This document shows positions 50,908 to 60,227 of a DNA stretch of 64,000 nucleotides, one piece after another (the stretch's first letter is position 1; every line of letters begins with the position of its first letter). The stretch is from Pseudorhodobacter sp. PARRP1 (GTDB lineage: Bacteria; Pseudomonadota; Alphaproteobacteria; Rhodobacterales; Rhodobacteraceae): NCBI GenBank assembly GCA_002256245.1, contig NKIU01000003.1, positions 434,001-498,000 on the forward strand, read 5' to 3'. The notes below the pieces were generated by a model, which had not been told where the DNA came from, did no database searches, and saw nothing but the letters and a program-made list of their open reading frames with translations. Both the position numbers and the translations under genes were made by a program.

Positions 50908-53456
50908 TCGGGGTGATGCTGCGCAGGCTGCTGCTGGTTCTGGTGCTGGGGGCGGCTTTGCTGCAAGCCCCGGTGGCGCTTGCGCAGGATGCGCCGACGG
51001 CAGACGATTACACCACGTTTGACACCACGGTGTCGCAGATCGAGGATCTGGTCGCCAAGGCGCAGGTCAACGACGAGCGTCTCAGCTCTATGCGCGCCGA
51101 GATGGTGAAGTGGCGCTCGACCTTCAGTGCGGCGCAGGGCAGCAATGCCGACCAGATCACCATGGTCAAAAACCAGATTGCCGCACTTGGCCCGCTTCCG
51201 GCAGATGGGCAGATCGAGGACGTGATCATCGTCAAGCGGCGTGGCGCGTTGAACGACGCGCTGGCCAAGTTGCAGGCTCCGGTGCTGACCGCAACCGAAG
51301 CCACCACCCGCGCCGACAGCACGATTGCCTCGATCGACAAGCTGATCCGCGAACGCCACGCCGACAAGTTGCTGCGGCTGTCGCCCTCGGCGCTGAACCC
51401 GGTGAACTGGCCGACGGCGGTGTCGATGTTCCGCTGGATGGGGCAGTGGATTTACGACGAGACCCGCTGGCGTTTCACCCGGCCGATGAATGTCGATCAG
51501 TTGCGTGATAATGCGCCGTTGATCGTGGTGCTGCTGCTGGCCGCGACGATCCTGCTGGCGCGCGGTGGGGCCTGGATGCGGCGGCTGACCTATTGGCTGC
51601 TGACCAAAACCCACATGCGCGGGCGCAACCTGATCTCGGGCATCGTGTCGCTGGGGCAGGTGGTGCTGCCGGTGGCGGGCTCGGTGATGCTGTATCTGGC
51701 GCTGGAGCGGGCGTCCTTGTTCGGGCCGATCATCCTGTCGCTGTTTGAAACCCTGCCTGCCGTGGTGTTGGTGATTTTCCTGACGCGGTGGCTGGCGCAT
51801 CACATCTTTCCGCTGGACCCTGACGAGGAAAGCGCCATTGGCCTTGGGCCAACGGGCCGCGCCGAGGGGCGGTTTCAGGCGGTGCTGCTGGGTGTGTCGG
51901 TGGCGATCTATGATCTGGTTGCAGCCTGGATCGTGCCACGGGCCAGCAATTTTCTGGGCGGGGCCGCCACCAACATCGGTGCCGACCGCGCGCAACAGGT
52001 GGCGCAGGCGACGGATGCCGCGATTTCGGTCATCGTGGTGCCGTTGCAGATTTTCGCGGCGATTGCGCTGTTCCGTCTGGGGCAGATCCTGCGGCGGGAA
52101 AGTGCGACTGCCCGCAGCGGCGGCGAGGGTGCCTTTCGGTTCGAGTTGATCTATTGGGTGTCGTCCGCCGCGATCCTGATTGCGGTCGTGGCGCCCGCGT
52201 TGGGTGTGATCGGCTATGTCAGTGCCGCCAATGCGCTGATCTGGCCCGCGATCAACACGCTGTCGTTGTTTGCCATGGTGGTGGTGCTGCAAGGCTTCTT
52301 TGCCGAGCTGTATGTGACGCTGGCGCGCGCGCCCGATGCGCGCAAGGACGGGCTGTTGCCGGTGATCGCGGGGCTGGTGTTCACCTGCGCCGCCCTGCCG
52401 CTGCTGGCACTGATCTGGGGCGCGCGGGTGGTCGATCTGGCCGATCTGTGGACCTCGTTCCGCACGGGTGTTTCGCTGGGCGGTGTGCGGATTTCGCCGA
52501 CAAGCTTCCTGATCCTCGTGGCGGTGTTCGGCATCAGCTATGCCGCCACCAAGCTGGTGCAGGGCGGGTTGAAATCGTCGATCCTGCCGCGCACCTCGCT
52601 GGATCAGGGTGGTCGGAATGCCATCGTCTCGGGCGTGGGCTATGCCGGGATTTTCCTGTCGGCGCTGCTGGCGATCACCGCGGCGGGGATCGACCTTTCC
52701 GGCTTTGCGCTGGTGGCCTCGGCCCTGTCGGTCGGCATCGGTTTTGGCTTGCAGACCATCGTGTCGAACTTCGTGTCGGGCATCATCCTGCTGGTCGAAC
52801 GCCCGGTGTCGGAAGGCGACTGGATCGAGGTTGGCACCACATCGGGCATCGTCAAGGCGATCTCGGTGCGCTCGACCCGCATCCAGACCTTTGACCGATC
52901 TGATGTGATCGTGCCAAACTCTGATCTGATCACGGGCCGCGTCACGAACTGGACGCGTTTCAACCTGTCGGGCCGGGTGATCGTGCCGGTGTCGGTGCCA
53001 TTTACCAGCGACAGCCGTCGGGTAGAGGCGTTGCTGCGCGAGATTGTCGAGGCGCAACCGCTGGCAGTTCTGAACCCGCCGCCGGTGATCGCGCTGATGG
53101 GATTTGGCGCCGAGGTGATGAACTTCGAGATCCGCATGATCATCCGCGACATCAATTTTCAGGTCGCGGTGCGCTCGGAAATCAATCACCAGATTGCCGA
53201 GCGGTTCCGTGCCGAAGGTATCCTGTTCTCGAACGCGCATCGCGATTATCTCAAGCGGATCGCCGATGAAGCCGCCGCAGAGGCCGAAAAACTGGCCGAG
53301 GAGCAGGCGGCGCTGGAGGCGGTTGAGATGTTCATGGCCCCCGCGCCGGAATTGCGCGCCGCGCCTGATGACGGCAATCTTGACGATGCCGGCGCCACCG
53401 ACGCGGCACCCCGCGCCACGCGCCCCAGCAAGCCCCCGAAGGACCCCCGCGCATGA
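50904..53456 (+). CDS. DUF3772 / MscS-type mechanosensitive channel
   Basis: 850-residue inner membrane protein. A signal peptide (to about residue 27, ending VALAQ) is followed by a periplasmic DUF3772 domain with predicted coiled coil (to about 200). About ten membrane helices follow, the last being the MscS pore helix near 590-625 (ISGFALVASALSVGIGFGLQ), then the MscS beta domain (VERPVSEGDWIEVGTTSGIV) and an alpha/beta C-terminus. The tail is acidic, then Pro/Lys-rich. It overlaps both cysK and alaX by four bases, giving a coupled three-gene operon. Confidence 0.9.
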   Translation: MIGVMLRRLLLVLVLGAALLQAPVALAQDAPTADDYTTFDTTVSQIEDLVAKAQVNDERLSSMRAEMVKWRSTFSAAQGSNADQITMVKNQIAALGPLPADGQIEDVIIVKRRGALNDALAKLQAPVLTATEATTRADSTIASIDKLIRERHADKLLRLSPSALNPVNWPTAVSMFRWMGQWIYDETRWRFTRPMNVDQLRDNAPLIVVLLLAATILLARGGAWMRRLTYWLLTKTHMRGRNLISGIVSLGQVVLPVAGSVMLYLALERASLFGPIILSLFETLPAVVLVIFLTRWLAHHIFPLDPDEESAIGLGPTGRAEGRFQAVLLGVSVAIYDLVAAWIVPRASNFLGGAATNIGADRAQQVAQATDAAISVIVVPLQIFAAIALFRLGQILRRESATARSGGEGAFRFELIYWVSSAAILIAVVAPALGVIGYVSAANALIWPAINTLSLFAMVVVLQGFFAELYVTLARAPDARKDGLLPVIAGLVFTCAALPLLALIWGARVVDLADLWTSFRTGVSLGGVRISPTSFLILVAVFGISYAATKLVQGGLKSSILPRTSLDQGGRNAIVSGVGYAGIFLSALLAITAAGIDLSGFALVASALSVGIGFGLQTIVSNFVSGIILLVERPVSEGDWIEVGTTSGIVKAISVRSTRIQTFDRSDVIVPNSDLITGRVTNWTRFNLSGRVIVPVSVPFTSDSRRVEALLREIVEAQPLAVLNPPPVIALMGFGAEVMNFEIRMIIRDINFQVAVRSEINHQIAERFRAEGILFSNAHRDYLKRIADEAAAEAEKLAEEQAALEAVEMFMAPAPELRAAPDDGNLDDAGATDAAPRATRPSKPPKDPRA

Positions 53457-54175
53457 CCACGCATCTGACGTTTCGCGACGATCCATATCTGCGCGAGGCC
53501 GAGGCCACCGTGCTGGCCCACACGCCCGAGGGCGGCATCGTGCTGGATGCGACGATCTTCTACGCCACCGCAGGCGGGCAACCCGGCGACAGCGGCATGA
53601 TCGTCTGGCCCGGCGGGCGGATGCCGATTGCCACGGCGGTGAAGGTGGAAGGCGGGCTGGTAGCGCTGGTGCCTGCCGATGCCACCGCCTTGCCCCCGGT
53701 CGGCGCGCAGGTGACGCAGCGGCTGGATTGGGCGCGCCGCCACCGCCATATGCGCGTGCATACCGCGCTGCACCTGTTGTCGGTGGTGATCCCGCTTCCG
53801 GTGACGGGCGGGCAGATCGGCGCTGACAAGGGTCGTCTCGATTTCATGATGCCCGAGCCTCCCAGCGACATCGCCGCGCTGAACGAGGCGCTTAACCTGT
53901 TGATCGCGCGCGATCTTCCCGTGACGCACAGCTATATCTCCGAGGCCGAATTGCTGGCCAATCCGCAGCTTGTGAAAACCATGTCGGTCAGCCCGCCGAT
54001 GGGGCAGGGCGCAATCCGGCTGGTGCGGATCGGCGCAGAGGCGACACAGATTGATCTGCAACCCTGCGGCGGCACCCATGTCGCCCGCACCGCCGAGATC
54101 GGCCATGTCGAGATCGGCCGGATCGAGAACAAGGGCAAACAAAACCGCCGGGTCAACCTGCTGCTGGTGGATTAA
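53453..54175 (+). CDS. Alanyl-tRNA editing protein AlaX
   Basis: 240-residue free-standing editing domain that hydrolyses Ser- or Gly-tRNA(Ala). Zinc ligands are in MRVHTALHLLSVV (HxxxH, near residue 101) and QPCGGTHVA (CxxxH, near 203). The N-terminal part with DATIFYATAGGQPGDSG matches the AlaRS-like beta-barrel. The ATG overlaps the previous stop. It is followed by tRNA-Ser, 86 bases further. Confidence 0.92.
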   Translation: MTTHLTFRDDPYLREAEATVLAHTPEGGIVLDATIFYATAGGQPGDSGMIVWPGGRMPIATAVKVEGGLVALVPADATALPPVGAQVTQRLDWARRHRHMRVHTALHLLSVVIPLPVTGGQIGADKGRLDFMMPEPPSDIAALNEALNLLIARDLPVTHSYISEAELLANPQLVKTMSVSPPMGQGAIRLVRIGAEATQIDLQPCGGTHVARTAEIGHVEIGRIENKGKQNRRVNLLLVD

Positions 54176-54261
54176 GCGCCACATATCCCGGCAAAAACCG
54201 CCCGAATCCCGGCGTTTCCCCCCTTGCGCCCACGCATTATTGCAGGCTAAACACCCGCAAC

Positions 54262-54351
54262 GGATCGGTGGCCGAGTGGTCGAAGGCGCACGCCTGGAAA
54301 GTGTGTAGGCGGGGAACCGTCTCTAGGGTTCGAATCCCTATCGATCCGCCA
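54262..54351 (+). tRNA. tRNA-Ser (GGA)
   Basis: A 90-base class II tRNA. Acceptor GGATCGG pairs with TCGATCC, followed by discriminator G and encoded CCA. The D-arm is GCCGAGTGGTCGAAGGC, the anticodon GGA lies at 54296-54298 in loop CTGGAAA, there is a long variable arm, and the T-arm is AGGGTTCGAATCCCT. An integrase remnant begins about 100 bases downstream, so this is the likely attachment site of a lost element. Confidence 0.97.
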
Positions 54352-54453
54352 TTTACCCTTGATATCATTGAGTAATTCAGGATTTTCTAGGTTTACCCAT
54401 CTACATACCCATCATAGAAAAAACGCTTGATCCAGCTAAACCGGCTAATCTAG

Positions 54454-54891
54454 TGCAGCACATCGGTCTACCGGCCCAGCGAAGGCTCCGTGCTCACCGC
54501 AGCGCAGATACGCCTGGACTCCAACGTCCCGCACATCAAGATCGAGGCCGTGGGCCGCACCTTGAAAACCGATAGTTCAGAGCGCGTCATTCCGCTGGTT
54601 GGGATCAGCTTGGAGGCGTTCAGGCAATTCCCCAGCGGCTTCCCAAGATATGCCGATAATCCCGGCCTGTCTGACACGATCAACAAATACCTGCGCGAGA
54701 ACAAGCTTCTCGAAACTGACAAGCACAGCCTCTACAGCCTGCGCCACAGCTTCGAGGATCGGATGTTGGCAGCTGGGATTGATGAGCGCATCCGCATGGA
54801 CTTGATGGGCCACCAGATCAAGCGCGAACGCTATGGCGCAGGGGCCGATCTGGACCACCTGCAAAGGGTTGTCCAGAAGATCGCGCTTTGA
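54454..54891 (+). pseudogene. Truncated tyrosine recombinase (integrase) remnant
   Basis: C-terminal catalytic part of a phage-type integrase without its N-terminal half and start. Translated from 54454 it gives VYRPSEGSVLTAAQIRL, containing the box I arginine (RPSE), then VGRTLKTDSSERVIPLVG, the box II segment SLYSLRHSFEDRM and GHQIKRERYG. A TAG stop at 54451 closes the frame upstream. The intact family has 400 or more residues. It lies next to tRNA-Ser, as expected for an element integrated there and then mostly deleted. A GTG at 54490 could still start a short peptide. Confidence 0.8.
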
Positions 54892-55092
54892 TCAGGTGTT
54901 CTTGCGGTGCGGGTGCTTGGTTTTGATCTGGCCGTTGTAGAACTGGCCGACCGAGGGCGAAGCCAACAAGCTCTTGTAAGTCGCCTCGGGCACGCCGTCA
55001 TGGTGATAGACCTTGCCGCCGTGCATGGTCACTTTCAGCGTGCCGTTTTCGTAATCGACGTGGCTGAACATCTTCGATTTCACTTCCGGCAT
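54892..55092 (-). CDS. KTSC domain protein
   Basis: 66-residue protein consisting of one KTSC domain: SKMFSHVDYENGTLKVTMHG, then KVYHHDGVPEATYKSLLASP and SVGQFYNGQIK. The domain is found alone in phage and mobile-element proteins and beside lysyl-tRNA synthetases; its role is not established. AAAGGGGGCG precedes the ATG. It ends directly against the integrase remnant and is part of the same decayed island. Confidence 0.8.
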   Translation of the reverse strand: MPEVKSKMFSHVDYENGTLKVTMHGGKVYHHDGVPEATYKSLLASPSVGQFYNGQIKTKHPHRKNT

Positions 55093-55111
55093 GATCGCCC
55101 CCTTTGAAAAC

Positions 55112-55186
55112 TGGTTGCGGGGGCAGGACTTGAACCTGCAACCTGATGGTTATGAGCCACGCGCGCTACCATTGCGCCACCCCGAC
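55112..55186 (-). tRNA. tRNA-Met-like gene (CAT), partly degenerate
   Basis: A 75-base sequence with anticodon CAT in loop CTCATAA, a sound T-arm (GCAGG-TTCAAGT-CCTGC), D-arm GCGCAATGGTAGCGC and encoded CCA. The acceptor ends GTCGGGG and CCCCGCA do not pair at positions 1-72 and 2-71 unless one base bulges, and pair 27-43 in the anticodon stem is lost. It may be a mobile-element tRNA or one in decay; its antisense reading gives the familiar false peptide LRGQDLNL. Confidence 0.65.
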
Positions 55187-55503
55187 ATTGTTGCCCGTCT
55201 CTCCGGGCTGTCACCTTTTAACGCCGGTCGGCATCGCCCCTCGCTAGGTCCAAGCTCTCGGCACAATGCCGGGGTGTTTTGTCGCTTCGCGGGTTTGATC
55301 CAAATTCCATTTAGAGTTTTTTAATGAGGACTATCCAAATGCTGACCTCGTTTCGCAGATGTCGCGCTGCTGTTCCGCGTGTGTTCCTCAGACATTTAAG
55401 GGGTCCGTCTGGTCACACAGAACGCCGTCCGGACCCAACCCGACACGACCGATTCGCCGTTTGCCTGTGAAGGCAATCGCTCCCGGCTTGGTGCGATTTA
55501 TGG
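55187..55503. other. 317-base gap in the island
   Basis: No gene is seen. One hairpin, GGGTCCG with CGGACCC around 55401-55435, encloses TCTG/CAGA. A short AT-rich stretch with TTTTTTAAT lies near 55317. Confidence 0.4.
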
Positions 55504-55875
55504 TCAGCTTAAAATGATGATGACACCGACTTTGCTTGGTTCGAGCCTGGCAACATCCTGAACTTCTGTCAGGAGTCGCCTAATAACTTCGTCCACAGAT
55601 GGACCCAATTGCTCATCAAATCCGTGCGAGCTGATCACGGCTGTATAGTCTTTGGTCTGCAACACAAGGTCGCCTGCTTTTTCAACCCAAATACGGCGAG
55701 CATCTGCCGCCGCATAGTCTTTCTTGTCTCGAAAGGCTTGGATTTCACAGGCCCATCGTGGTGCATCCATGCACTGATGCACAACATGATCGGGATCGAA
55801 CTTATCTCCCGCCATACAAATTCCTGCGGAACCACGCGGCTTTGCGCGCTTATCGTAAACCCAACACCAATTCAT
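55504..55875 (-). CDS. Hypothetical protein of the island
   Basis: 123-residue protein, MNWCWVYDKRAKPRGSAGIC at the start, rich in Cys, Trp and His in its first half (HQCMDAPRWACEIQAFRD) and ending with a hydrophobic strand (KVGVIIILS). No family is recognised. The ATG at 55875 overlaps the end of the HTH gene upstream by 26 bases. Protein-like composition supports it modestly; it may be cargo of the lost element. Confidence 0.45.
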   Translation of the reverse strand: MNWCWVYDKRAKPRGSAGICMAGDKFDPDHVVHQCMDAPRWACEIQAFRDKKDYAAADARRIWVEKAGDLVLQTKDYTAVISSHGFDEQLGPSVDEVIRRLLTEVQDVARLEPSKVGVIIILS

Positions 55876-56362
55876 GCCGCCCACTTCCTGATGTTGCCGC
55901 GCTGTCGACCATCCCTGCCAAACTCCATTCAGCGCGCTCCTGCCTTGCGCTGGCCGCCATGGCATCACGCACCTTTGCCGCCCGATATTCTTCCAGCGTG
56001 ATCGAGCTGCTGCCGTTTTTCAGGTCACGCCTCGGGAGGCCCAAACGCTTCGCGGTTCGCTTCGGTGTGGTGTGGGCAACGTCATAGAGCGCGCACAGGT
56101 CAGACGTTCTGACGCGCGCCAGATACATCGCCGCAAACTCGGGATCTGTGATCTTCCTTGAACGGATGATTACTCCGGCTTCCATGCGCTTGGGCAGGTT
56201 GCGTGCTTCCGCCCTGGCGAGGACCGCGCTTTTGGAAATATCCAGCTGCGCGGCAATGTCCGCAACCGTGACTTTGGGGTCGCGTCATAGCCGGGCAAAC
56301 TCCGCCCGTGAGATACGTTTTGGTATTCGCGCGAAGCCATGCTGGTCCCATCGCAAAGCCAT
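55850..56362 (-). pseudogene. HTH DNA-binding protein broken by an in-frame TGA
   Basis: Reading from the ATG at 56362 gives MALRWDQHGFARIPKRISRA then EFARL, a TGA at 56287-56285, and then RDPKVTVADIAAQLDISKSA in the same frame with no shift, continuing to 55850. The TGA most likely replaced a TGG (Trp). Two HTH-like segments of similar design follow the stop: VADIAAQLDISKSAVLARAE ending NLPKR and TSDLCALYDVAHTTPKRTAK ending GLPRR. A shorter product could start at the ATG at 56185. It belongs to the decayed island. Confidence 0.6.
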
Positions 56363-56455
56363 CTCAGCAGTACATACCCCTTCATGGTGACAAGACAGGT
56401 CCGGGCCTTACGGTCATCGTAAGAGATTGAGGCACCAGCCCGTGGAGGTCAGGAT

Positions 56456-57532
56456 TTGCAGGATCAGGAAGACGCATGCCGATTGACCGGACTTGGCCGC
56501 ACCTATGGCAAAGGGGTGTCAGCGCATCGGGCGCTAGACAGCATTGATCTGACGATCCGGGCAAATGAGTTCTTCACCCTGCTTGGGCCATCTGGCTGCG
56601 GCAAGACCACGCTTCTGCGTCTGATTGGCGGGTTCGACCAGCCGACCGCGGGAGAGATTGCGATTTTCGGGCGCAATGTTGCGGGTCTTCCGCCCGAGGA
56701 TCGTCCGGTCAATACGGTGTTTCAGAACTATGCCCTGTTCCCGCATCTGACGGTTGCCGAGAATGTGGGATTTGCGCTGCGCATGTTGGGGCGACCCAAG
56801 GCCGAGATTGCAGCCACCGTGGCCCGCATGGTCGCATTGGTGGGGCTGGAGGGGATGGAACATCGCCGGCCAGATCAGCTATCTGGCGGGCAAAAGCAGC
56901 GGGTGGCCTTGGCGCGCGCGCTGGCTCCGGGGCCAAAGATCCTGCTGCTGGACGAACCTTTGTCCGCGCTGGACGCCAAGTTGCGGCAACGGATGCGGTC
57001 TGAACTGAAGGCGCTGCAGCGCGAAACCGGCATCACCTTTGTGTTCGTTACCCACGATCAGGACGAGGCTTTGGCGATGTCCGACCGCATCGCGGTGATG
57101 CAGGGCGGGCGCGTGCAGCAGTTGGGAAAGCCGGAGGAGATTTACGAGGCCCCGGCAAACCGGTTTGTGGCTGATTTCATCGGCGGGGCGAACCTGATCC
57201 CGGCGCGGATTGGCGCACGGGGGGCCGAGGCCGAGGGGCTGGGCGTGGTTCCGGCATCCGGGGACTTGGGGGCTGAGGTGACGTTGGCGATCCGGCCGGA
57301 GCGGTTGGCGATCCTGCCTGCGGGCCAGCAACAACCGGGCGATCTGGGGCCGCTGCGGGTGGCCGAGCGCATCTACATGGGCAACGAGCTGTCGTTCCGG
57401 CTGGAAGGTGCTTTGGTTCCCCTGCATGTCACCCTGCCACGCGGCGGTTTGCGCGGGGCGCAGGATTTCACGCCGGGTGATGCCGTCTGTCTGCGCGCGG
57501 AGCCCGGCGCAATCCGGGTGCTGTCGTCATGA
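56456..57532 (+). CDS. Polyamine-type ABC transporter ATP-binding protein (PotA-like)
   Basis: 358-residue ATPase for a spermidine/putrescine-class importer. Walker [11 protein letters not shown] near 44, Q-loop [10 protein letters not shown], signature [15 protein letters not shown] near 142, Walker [13 protein letters not shown] and H-loop [11 protein letters not shown]; a TOBE regulatory domain follows from about 275. The start is a TTG at 56456 with GGAGG seven bases upstream; no in-frame ATG fits. The stop overlaps the next gene (ATGA). The cluster continues with two permeases, a binding protein and agmatine-pathway enzymes. Confidence 0.93.
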   Translation: MQDQEDACRLTGLGRTYGKGVSAHRALDSIDLTIRANEFFTLLGPSGCGKTTLLRLIGGFDQPTAGEIAIFGRNVAGLPPEDRPVNTVFQNYALFPHLTVAENVGFALRMLGRPKAEIAATVARMVALVGLEGMEHRRPDQLSGGQKQRVALARALAPGPKILLLDEPLSALDAKLRQRMRSELKALQRETGITFVFVTHDQDEALAMSDRIAVMQGGRVQQLGKPEEIYEAPANRFVADFIGGANLIPARIGARGAEAEGLGVVPASGDLGAEVTLAIRPERLAILPAGQQQPGDLGPLRVAERIYMGNELSFRLEGALVPLHVTLPRGGLRGAQDFTPGDAVCLRAEPGAIRVLSS

Positions 57533-58395
57533 AGCTGCACCGCCTTTTGCTGGCCCCGTCCTTGGGAACCATCCTGATTTTCATGGTGCTGCCCATCGCC
57601 ATCACCACACTGTATTCCGTGCTGACCCCCGCGCAATACGGTGGCGTGATCTGGAAACCTTCCGCCGAGGCCTATATCCGGCTGCTGTTCGAGCGCGACA
57701 TTTTCGATGACACGCTGACCTTCAACACCGACTACCTGCAAATCCTTGGCCGGTCGGTGCTGCAAGCAGGGGTGGCCACGCTGCTGTGCCTGATCATCGG
57801 ATTGCCGACGGCGTGGTTCATCGCCACCCGGCCGCCGGGGCAGAAGTCGCTGTGGCTGATGCTGGTGACGGTCCCCTACTGGGTGAACCTGCTGGTGCGC
57901 ACCATCGCGCTGCTCTTGATCCTGCGCGACGAGGGGCCGATCAACCGTGCGCTGCAATCCGTTGGCCTGATCGACGGGCCTTTGTCTCTTGCCTACAACA
58001 ACTTTGCCATCGGGTTGGGGCTGGTGTCTTCCTTCCTGCCCTTCATGATCCTGCCGCTCTATGCGGCCATCGAGCGGTTCGACTTTTCGCTGCTGGAGGC
58101 CGCCTATGACCTGCACGCGAACCGCCGTAAAGCGTTCTTTGCAGTTGTTCTGCCCATCCTGCGGCCGGGTCTGATTGCGGGGGGCCTTCTGGTCTTCATC
58201 CCCGGCATCGGGTCCTATCTGGCTCCCGACATCCTTGGCGGTGGCAAGACGCTGATGCTGGGCAACCTGATCGGGATGCAGTTTCAAGGCAGCCGCAATT
58301 GGCCGTTTGGCGCGGCCCTCTCGACCATCCTGATGGCTGTCACACTGATTGCGCTGTTCATCGTCGCCCGCCGTGCGGCGCGGGAGGACGCGTGA
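57529..58395 (+). CDS. Polyamine-type ABC transporter permease (PotB-like)
   Basis: 288-residue inner membrane permease with six helices; the first begins at [20 protein letters not shown]. The EAA loop is [20 protein letters not shown] near residue 190. It overlaps the ATPase gene by four bases and the next permease by one. A long periplasmic loop follows helix 1, typical of PotB-type proteins. Confidence 0.93.
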   Translation: MKLHRLLLAPSLGTILIFMVLPIAITTLYSVLTPAQYGGVIWKPSAEAYIRLLFERDIFDDTLTFNTDYLQILGRSVLQAGVATLLCLIIGLPTAWFIATRPPGQKSLWLMLVTVPYWVNLLVRTIALLLILRDEGPINRALQSVGLIDGPLSLAYNNFAIGLGLVSSFLPFMILPLYAAIERFDFSLLEAAYDLHANRRKAFFAVVLPILRPGLIAGGLLVFIPGIGSYLAPDILGGGKTLMLGNLIGMQFQGSRNWPFGAALSTILMAVTLIALFIVARRAAREDA

Positions 58396-59195
58396 TGGCC
58401 CTGTTTGACGCCCGCGCCAAGGATATCCGCAATCTGCCCGGCTTTGGCCTGACGGCAACCCTGGCGGTGGCGTTTCTCTATGCGCCGATTGTGTTTCTGG
58501 TGCTCTATTCCTTCAATGCAGGCCGTTCGATCAGCCGTTTGGATGGGCTGTCATGGCGGTGGTATCAAGCCGTGTTCGCCAATGAGGAGATTGCGGGGGC
58601 GGCGCTGAACTCGGTTCTGCTGGCGGTCATTGCGGCCAGCGTCGCCACTGTCATGGCCACCGCCGCAGCCTTGGCGATGGTGCGGATGAAGGTGCGCCGC
58701 CGCGCCGCCGCCTATGCGGTGCTGAACTTTCCGCTGATGGTGCCCGAGATTGTCACCGCCATCGCCAGCCTTATCTTCTTTTCTTCCGTGGGGCTGGGGC
58801 TTGGCTTTGGGTCGCTGGTCATCGCCCATACCACTTTTTGCATCCCATTTGCCTATCTGCCGATCACGGCAAGGCTGACCTCGATGGACCCCGCGCTGGA
58901 ATCCGCCGCCGCTGATCTTTACGCGCGCCCGTGGACGCAGTTCCGGCTCATTACCCTGCCGCTTCTGGCCCCCGGCCTGATGTCGGGCTGGCTTCTGGCC
59001 TTCATCGTGTCTCTCGACGATTTCATCATCTCGTCGATGCTGTCCGGCCCCGGATCAACCACCTTGCCCGTCCACATCTATTCGATGCTGCGCCTTGGCA
59101 TCACGCCCGAGGTCAATGCGGTGTCGTCGCTGATGGTTCTTGCCTCGGCCCTTGTCGTCATCACCTCGGGCCTGATCGCCCGCAAGCATTCTTGA
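58395..59195 (+). CDS. Polyamine-type ABC transporter permease (PotC-like)
   Basis: 266-residue permease with six helices. The EAA loop is LESAAADLYARPWTQFRLIT near residue 170. The ATG at 58395 shares one base with the previous stop (TGATG); the open frame reaches back into potB in noise. Pairs with the PotB-like protein to form the channel. Confidence 0.93.
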   Translation: MALFDARAKDIRNLPGFGLTATLAVAFLYAPIVFLVLYSFNAGRSISRLDGLSWRWYQAVFANEEIAGAALNSVLLAVIAASVATVMATAAALAMVRMKVRRRAAAYAVLNFPLMVPEIVTAIASLIFFSSVGLGLGFGSLVIAHTTFCIPFAYLPITARLTSMDPALESAAADLYARPWTQFRLITLPLLAPGLMSGWLLAFIVSLDDFIISSMLSGPGSTTLPVHIYSMLRLGITPEVNAVSSLMVLASALVVITSGLIARKHS

Positions 59196-59206
59196 AAGGA
59201 AGTCAA

Positions 59207-60217
59207 ATGCGCGCCCTAGCCATTCTGCTACTGACTGCCGCCCCGGCCTTCGCCGAAGGTGATCTGTTCATCTACACTTGGGGCGAATACACGCCGCCCG
59301 ATCTGGTGGCCAAGTTCGAAAAGGAATTCGGCGTCAAGGTCCATATCGACAGCTATGACAGCATGGAGACGATGATCGCCAAGCTGCGCGCCGGGGGGGC
59401 AGGCTATGACATCATCGTGCCGGGCGATGCCACGATGCAGGTGCTGATTGCCGAAGGCATGGTCGAGAAGATCGACGTTTTCGCGATGCCCAACTTTGCA
59501 AATGTCGATGACAAATGGCGCGAGGTTTATTGGGACCCCAAGCGGGAATATTCGGCACCTTGGGCCTGGGGATCGACTGCCTTTGCCGTGGATACCGCTG
59601 TGGTCAAAGGGGATTATTCCTCGCTTGCCGTGCTGTTCGCCCCGGCTGACGATGTGAAGGGCCGCATCAACATGCTGCGCGACATGAATGACGTGATCAA
59701 CATGGCCGAACGTTATCTGGGCATCCCGCGTTGTTCCGAAAGCCCTGATGAGATGAAGCGGGTGCTGGAACTGCTGGAAACCCAGAAAGAATGGGTGAAA
59801 TCCTACGACAGCGAGACCAAGGAATTGCTGGTGTCCGGTGAGGCTGTGGTGTCGATGAGCTGGAATGGCTATGCCATGCGGGCGCGGGATGAAAAGCCGA
59901 CCATCGCCTATGTTTACCCGAAAGAGGGTTATACTGGCTGGATGGACAATGTCGCCGTGCCCAAGGGCGCGCCGCACCTCGACAACGCCAAGGCTTGGGT
60001 CAACTTCATTATGGCCCCGGAAAACGCAGCAATGATCACCAACTACGCGCGTTATTCCAACGGCATCAAGGGGTCCGAGGCGTTCGTTGAGCCCGCCCTC
60101 GCCGCCGCCCCCGAAATCAACCCGCCGGCGGATGCGCCAGCCCCCGAATTCATCCCGACCTGCTCGCCCGAGGCTACGGCCCTGATCGACAAGGTCTGGA
60201 CCAAACTGATGAACTGA
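59207..60217 (+). CDS. Putrescine/agmatine-type ABC binding protein (PotD/PotF-like)
   Basis: 336-residue periplasmic protein with signal peptide MRALAILLLTAAPAFAEGD, cleaved after AFA. The mature start LFIYTWGEYTPPDLVAKFEK is the PotD/PotF hallmark; SYDSMETMIAKLRAGGAGYD and VVSMSWNGYAMRARDE form the ligand pocket region. AAAGGA precedes the ATG at 59207. Because the next gene makes putrescine from N-carbamoylputrescine and the facing operon degrades agmatine, agmatine or putrescine is the likely ligand. Confidence 0.92.
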   Translation: MRALAILLLTAAPAFAEGDLFIYTWGEYTPPDLVAKFEKEFGVKVHIDSYDSMETMIAKLRAGGAGYDIIVPGDATMQVLIAEGMVEKIDVFAMPNFANVDDKWREVYWDPKREYSAPWAWGSTAFAVDTAVVKGDYSSLAVLFAPADDVKGRINMLRDMNDVINMAERYLGIPRCSESPDEMKRVLELLETQKEWVKSYDSETKELLVSGEAVVSMSWNGYAMRARDEKPTIAYVYPKEGYTGWMDNVAVPKGAPHLDNAKAWVNFIMAPENAAMITNYARYSNGIKGSEAFVEPALAAAPEINPPADAPAPEFIPTCSPEATALIDKVWTKLMN

Positions 60218-60227
60218 GGAGACTTCA

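Noticed and set aside
50799-53486. 895-residue minus-strand frame
   Set aside because: Shadow of the cysK-MscS operon; composition is Arg/His/Gln-rich and without domains.
55091-55324. 77-residue plus-strand frame containing LRGQDLNLQPDGYEP
   Set aside because: It is the antisense of the tRNA-Met-like gene, a well-known false protein.
54352-56455. Complete integrative element bounded by direct repeats
   Set aside because: No second copy of the tRNA-Ser 3' end was found before 56456, so only a remnant can be claimed.
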